Shown here in pieces: positions 60,913 through 64,000 of a DNA stretch of 64,000 bases. The DNA is from Catenuloplanes atrovinosus (GTDB taxonomy: Bacteria > Actinomycetota > Actinomycetes > Mycobacteriales > Micromonosporaceae). Numbering within the stretch: the stretch's first letter is position 1; each line of letters opens with the position of its first letter. Below the pieces are notes generated by a model. It saw only the letters and a program-made list of their open reading frames with translations, was not told where the DNA came from and ran no database searches. The stretch lies in NCBI RefSeq assembly GCF_031458235.1, contig NZ_JAVDYB010000001.1:6000001-6064000 (forward strand). Reading direction: 5' to 3'. The translations under genes were made by a program, and so were the position numbers.

Positions 60913-61434
60913 GTGGGTGTGATCAAGCATGCGACCGCGAGCGTGTTCCTGTTCGGCCGCGTGGACGGTGGGTGGCGGCTGGGGTTGATCCGCCATCCGC
61001 GGTTCGGGCGGTGGATGCTGCCGGGCGGGCACGTGGAGCCGGGCGAGAACCCGGCGGAGGCCGCGCTCCGGGAGGTGCGTGAGGAGGCCGGGCTGGCCGC
61101 GACCCTGCTCGCGCCGCACGCGGGCTCGTTGCCGGGCTATCCGGCCGCGGCCCGCGTACCGGTGCCGGTGTGGATCACGGAGCAGGACGTGCCGCCGGAG
61201 AGGCGCCTGGCGTCCGCGCACGTGCACGTCGACCACCTCTACCTGGCCGTCGCCGGGAGTGCCTCGCCGACGACCGATCCGGAGCTGCCGTTCCGCTGGT
61301 ACGCCCGGGAGGAGCTGTCCGGCCTGGAGATGTTCCCCGACACGCGCGGCGGGGCCGAGCTGCTGTTCCCGTTGATCGAGGAGCTCGCCGGCCCGGCCGG
61401 TCAGCCGGCGTCCGCCGGCACCTCGAAGTTGTAG
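60913..61434 (+). CDS. Nudix hydrolase
   Basis: The protein of 173 residues has the full Nudix box GGHVEPGENPAEAALREVREEAG. Substrate unknown. GTG start. Its last 34 bases overlap the convergent secreted-protein gene. Confidence 0.9.
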   Translation: MGVIKHATASVFLFGRVDGGWRLGLIRHPRFGRWMLPGGHVEPGENPAEAALREVREEAGLAATLLAPHAGSLPGYPAAARVPVPVWITEQDVPPERRLASAHVHVDHLYLAVAGSASPTTDPELPFRWYAREELSGLEMFPDTRGGAELLFPLIEELAGPAGQPASAGTSKL

Positions 61435-63287
61435 AAGGCGCCGTACTCGCTCCACGTGCCGTCGGCCTTCACCGCGTAGACCATCAGGCGGTAGCGCCCC
61501 TCCGCCTCCGGCGTCCAGGTGACGGTCGCCCGGCCGTCCGCGCCGGCCGGGACCACGGCCGGCTCGCTCTCCCAGTCGAAGGAGTAGCGGTACTCGGCCA
61601 CCTCGGTCCAGCCCGGCGGCGGGGAGAACGTGAACGTGCCCGGCACGCCGACGCCGCCGCCGGGTGGCCAGACGGTGTTGTCGTACACGTCGGCGCGGAT
61701 GCCGGGCTCCGGGGTGAAGGCGTAGCTCCAGGTCGCCGCCATGGAGACGAAGCCGTCCGCACCGATGCCGCGGATCGTCACGTACTCGCCGTTCACCTCG
61801 GTCGCGACCAGGCTGTAGTGGGCCACACCGTCCGCGTCCGGCACGACGGTCTCGGCGGCGTTCTGGCCGCGGACGACCTCATACCGGGTGGCCGTGACGC
61901 CCGGCGCCGGGGTGATCGTGAGCTGGACCGGCCGGTTCCACTCCGGCGTGCCGCTCTCCGCCGTCACGTCCGGCATGGACCACGGCACGTTGAGGTCGTA
62001 GCGGGCCGGCGCGGAGACGTTGCCGGCGAGGTCCACCGACCGGACGAAGAGCGACATCGAGCGGTACGAGTCCGGGTTGACCGCGACGGTGGCCGTGCCG
62101 CCCGGCCTGTCGGCCCGCACCCGATCCGGCGCGTCCAGCGGGTCGGTGCACTCCCACTGGCCGTACCGACCCGGCTTGATCTCGCGCAGGCACGGCCAGG
62201 TGGTGTCCCAGTCGTACCAGTCGTACTGGAAGCCCGCGATGTCCGGGTCACCGTGGCCGTCGAGCACGAAGACCGGCTTCACGCCGGCCGGGCCCGGCGC
62301 GTCCCCCGCCGGGAAGTTGGTCGAGGTGACCACCGGCGCCGAGGGCTTGACGCCGTCCCAGGTGAAGTAGCACGTGTCCGACCAGGCCGAGGTCTCCGTC
62401 CCGTCGAGCGCCCGCGCCTGCCAGCCGTACGCCTGGTTCTGCGCCAGGTCCGCAGCCGGCACGGTGACGGTGGCGACCCGGCCGGACTCCCGCTCGGTGG
62501 AGTCCAGGTAGGTCCGGCGGGCGTCCGGGCTGCCGACCGGCCAGACCGCGAACTCGGCCGTCAATTCCTCCCCCTCGTCCGCGTCGGTCAGCCGGGCCTG
62601 CAGGGCCGCGGTGCCCATCGCCGGGTACGGCGCGGCCTTGACGCACGACCGGCCGGTGGTGAAGAGGTTGTCGCTGTCGACCGCGGGGACGGTGTTGTAC
62701 GACAGCCTCAGGGCGACGTCGTTGTACCAGTTGAGCCGCCGGCCGTACGCCGGGTCGGCCTCGTGTGCGGCGGACACCCGCAGCACGAACGTGATGAGCC
62801 GCTGCCCGGCGGCGCTCGCCTCGGCGACCGCGGCGCCGACGTCGAAGCCGATCCGCGCGGTCGGGCAGTACTCCGGGGTCTGGATCTCGTCGAGCTGCGC
62901 CAGCTCGGCCGGCGCCCGATCCCAGGCGGGCGGTTCCGGGACCGGCTCGGTGCGCCACAGTTCGATGGAGCGCTTGGTGCAGTCGGCCGCGGTCCGCTCG
63001 GTGACGTAGACCGTTCCGCCGGTGACCAGCGCGCCGTCGTAGCGGGAGAGATCGAACGTCGCGTAGACGCGGGAGGTGTGGGACACCCCGGCCTCGTCCT
63101 GCCAGGTGCCCAGCGGCAGATGGGTCCGGTTGTCGTTGGGGAACGCCACACCGGGCGCGGCCGAGTCGGTCCAGCCGGTCACCACCCGTGGCGCCGAGCC
63201 GGAGTGCCAGGCGGCCGCGGCGATGCCCGGTGATCCGAGCACGACGCCGAGGCCGGCGACGATCGCCGCGACCCATGTCCTCTTCAC
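61401..63287 (-). CDS. Secreted beta-rich protein, DNRLRE-like N terminus
   Basis: The protein of 628 residues has a signal peptide (WVAAIVAGLGVVLGSPGIAA), then a DNRLRE-like region (SRVYATFDLSRYDGALVTGG, ELWRTEPVPE, LITFVLRVS), then several fibronectin- or Ig-like beta domains (YGWQARALDGTETSAW; LFVRSVDLAGNVSAPARYDL; RYRLMVYAVKADGTWSEYG). No enzyme motif. It could be a surface or matrix protein. Confidence 0.78.
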   Translation of the reverse strand: MKRTWVAAIVAGLGVVLGSPGIAAAAWHSGSAPRVVTGWTDSAAPGVAFPNDNRTHLPLGTWQDEAGVSHTSRVYATFDLSRYDGALVTGGTVYVTERTAADCTKRSIELWRTEPVPEPPAWDRAPAELAQLDEIQTPEYCPTARIGFDVGAAVAEASAAGQRLITFVLRVSAAHEADPAYGRRLNWYNDVALRLSYNTVPAVDSDNLFTTGRSCVKAAPYPAMGTAALQARLTDADEGEELTAEFAVWPVGSPDARRTYLDSTERESGRVATVTVPAADLAQNQAYGWQARALDGTETSAWSDTCYFTWDGVKPSAPVVTSTNFPAGDAPGPAGVKPVFVLDGHGDPDIAGFQYDWYDWDTTWPCLREIKPGRYGQWECTDPLDAPDRVRADRPGGTATVAVNPDSYRSMSLFVRSVDLAGNVSAPARYDLNVPWSMPDVTAESGTPEWNRPVQLTITPAPGVTATRYEVVRGQNAAETVVPDADGVAHYSLVATEVNGEYVTIRGIGADGFVSMAATWSYAFTPEPGIRADVYDNTVWPPGGGVGVPGTFTFSPPPGWTEVAEYRYSFDWESEPAVVPAGADGRATVTWTPEAEGRYRLMVYAVKADGTWSEYGAFYNFEVPADAG

Positions 63288-63388
63288 GTGTGCTTCCTCT
63301 CCGACCGGCGGATCCGCGCCGGCCGACGAGAGTCAACTATCCGGTGTGGATCGAGAGCAAGGCCTTTGCCGGTACGCACACGGAACGT

Positions 63389-63919
63389 TCACGAACGGCG
63401 CAGCAGGTAGAGGTGCGAGTCGACGCCGGCGATCGGGCCGGACCAGGTGCGGGTGAAGCCGGCGCGTTCCAGCGTGCGCCAGGAGGCCACGTTCGCCGTG
63501 AACGGCGCCGCGACCACGGCCTCGAGGTGCGGGTGGCGGTCGAGTGTGGCCGGTGCGAGGTGGCGGATCGCGGCGGCGGCCAGGCCGCGGCCGGTCAGCG
63601 CGGGATCGCCGATCAGGTAGTCGATGCCGGCGGCGGGGACGGCGAACGCGCCGGTGGCGAGCAGCGCGTCGGCCCAGTCGGGGTGGTCCTCGATCAGGTA
63701 GCGCTGGATGAGGCCGACCGGGCGGCCGCCGGACTCGATGGCGAAGGCCTCGGTCGGCTCGCGGCCGGCGATCCGGTCGGCGTAACGACGGCGGACCGCG
63801 GCGGGCTCGGTCGACGCCTCCCACCAGCGGGCCACGTGCGGCTGGGCGAACCACGCGACGACCGTGTCCAGGTCGTCCACGGCCAGCGGGCGCACCGTGA
63901 CGCCGGGCACGGCGGTCAC
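63389..63919 (-). CDS. GNAT acetyltransferase, AAC(6')-like
   Basis: The protein of 176 residues resembles AAC(6')-type acetyltransferases: TVRPLAVDDLDTVVAWFAQP, HVARWWE, GLIQRYLIEDHPDWAD, GIDYLIGDPALTGRGLAAAA and NVASWRTLERAGF. GTG start overlaps the rsmE stop. Aminoglycoside activity is possible but not shown. Confidence 0.82.
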   Translation of the reverse strand: MTAVPGVTVRPLAVDDLDTVVAWFAQPHVARWWEASTEPAAVRRRYADRIAGREPTEAFAIESGGRPVGLIQRYLIEDHPDWADALLATGAFAVPAAGIDYLIGDPALTGRGLAAAAIRHLAPATLDRHPHLEAVVAAPFTANVASWRTLERAGFTRTWSGPIAGVDSHLYLLRRS

Positions 63920-64000
63920 CAGCGGCCGAGGCGGGCGGAGAGGACGGAGAGCGCGGCCACCCCGGCGGTGGAGGTTCTCAGGACCAGATCACCGAGGCGT
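63916..64000 (-). CDS. rsmE: 16S rRNA m3U1498 methyltransferase RsmE, C-terminal end
   Basis: Only the last 27 or so codons are inside the window. The ending LVLRTSTAGVAALSVLSARL followed by GRW is diagnostic of the RsmE knot domain. RsmE upstream of phoH/ybeY is the conserved order; here accessory genes intervene. Confidence 0.85.
   Translation of the reverse strand, partial: RLGDLVLRTSTAGVAALSVLSARLGRW

Overview
The window is chromosomal DNA of a high-GC actinomycete. GTG starts, four-base stop/start overlaps, XRE-DUF5753 regulators, DUF574 methyltransferases and roadblock proteins all point to the Micromonosporaceae (Actinoplanes-like). That placement is inference from gene content, not from a marker tree. 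The housekeeping genes dnaG, dgt, glyS, an ArsR/SmtB regulator, zur, uppS, recO, era, a CNNM/CBS protein, ybeY, phoH and rsmE come in the order I recall from the Mycobacterium tuberculosis Rv2343c-Rv2372c region, so the window looks like one ancestral block opened by several accessory insertions.

Layout. 0-2.6 kb: dnaG (cut by the window edge), dgt and a VOC protein, all on the minus strand. 2.9-5.7 kb: a plus-strand run of three roadblock-type proteins and one PATAN/DUF4388-like protein, closed by a strong terminator. 5.7-10.3 kb: ppdK, a small membrane protein and dusB. 10.4-14.7 kb: a secreted PNGase A-like protein, a DUF574 methyltransferase with an XRE-DUF5753 regulator, and adenosine deaminase. 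14.8-22.6 kb: an AI-2E family membrane protein, a pyruvate-oxidase-like ThDP enzyme, a DUF2786 protein, a large secreted eight-repeat protein and an XdhC-like protein. 22.7-28.9 kb: glyS and small genes, then the zinc locus znuA-znuC-znuB followed by smtB-like and zur genes. A Zur-box-like palindrome covers the znuA start codon.

28.9-30.1 kb is the oddest part: 1.2 kb with no credible gene, holding an 18-bp minisatellite (about 22 units), a 7-bp array (21 units) and three hairpins, one with a 34-bp stem and one a perfect 15-bp palindrome. 30.1-36.7 kb carries an acyl-CoA dehydrogenase, an AAC(3)-family acetyltransferase, an epoxide-hydrolase-type enzyme and a YraQ-type permease with its TIGR03943 partner. 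36.7-39.7 kb is a TPP riboswitch followed by ykoEDC, an ECF transporter for thiamine or its pyrimidine precursor. 39.8-42.0 kb is a CehA/McbA-type phosphoesterase with a His-rich N terminus and a small coupled gene. 42.0-45.0 kb is a PAS-GGDEF-EAL protein coupled to a second DUF574 methyltransferase.

45.0-53.0 kb returns to the conserved block (uppS, recO, era, a cytidine-deaminase-fold protein without its active site, CNNM/CBS, ybeY, phoH), interrupted by a DUF4097 lipoprotein and an acyltransferase. 53.4-64.0 kb has a DUF3311/solute-symporter pair, an SseB-like protein, a class-C beta-lactamase-fold hydrolase, a HIT protein, a GH3 glycosidase, a Nudix hydrolase, a secreted protein, an AAC(6')-like GNAT and the 3' end of rsmE.

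Two themes recur. Zinc or metal handling links znuACB, smtB-like and zur genes and perhaps the His-rich TIGR03943 and CehA-type proteins. Thiamine diphosphate links riboswitch-controlled uptake with a ThDP-dependent oxidase. No tRNA, rRNA, CRISPR array, insertion sequence or prophage was seen.
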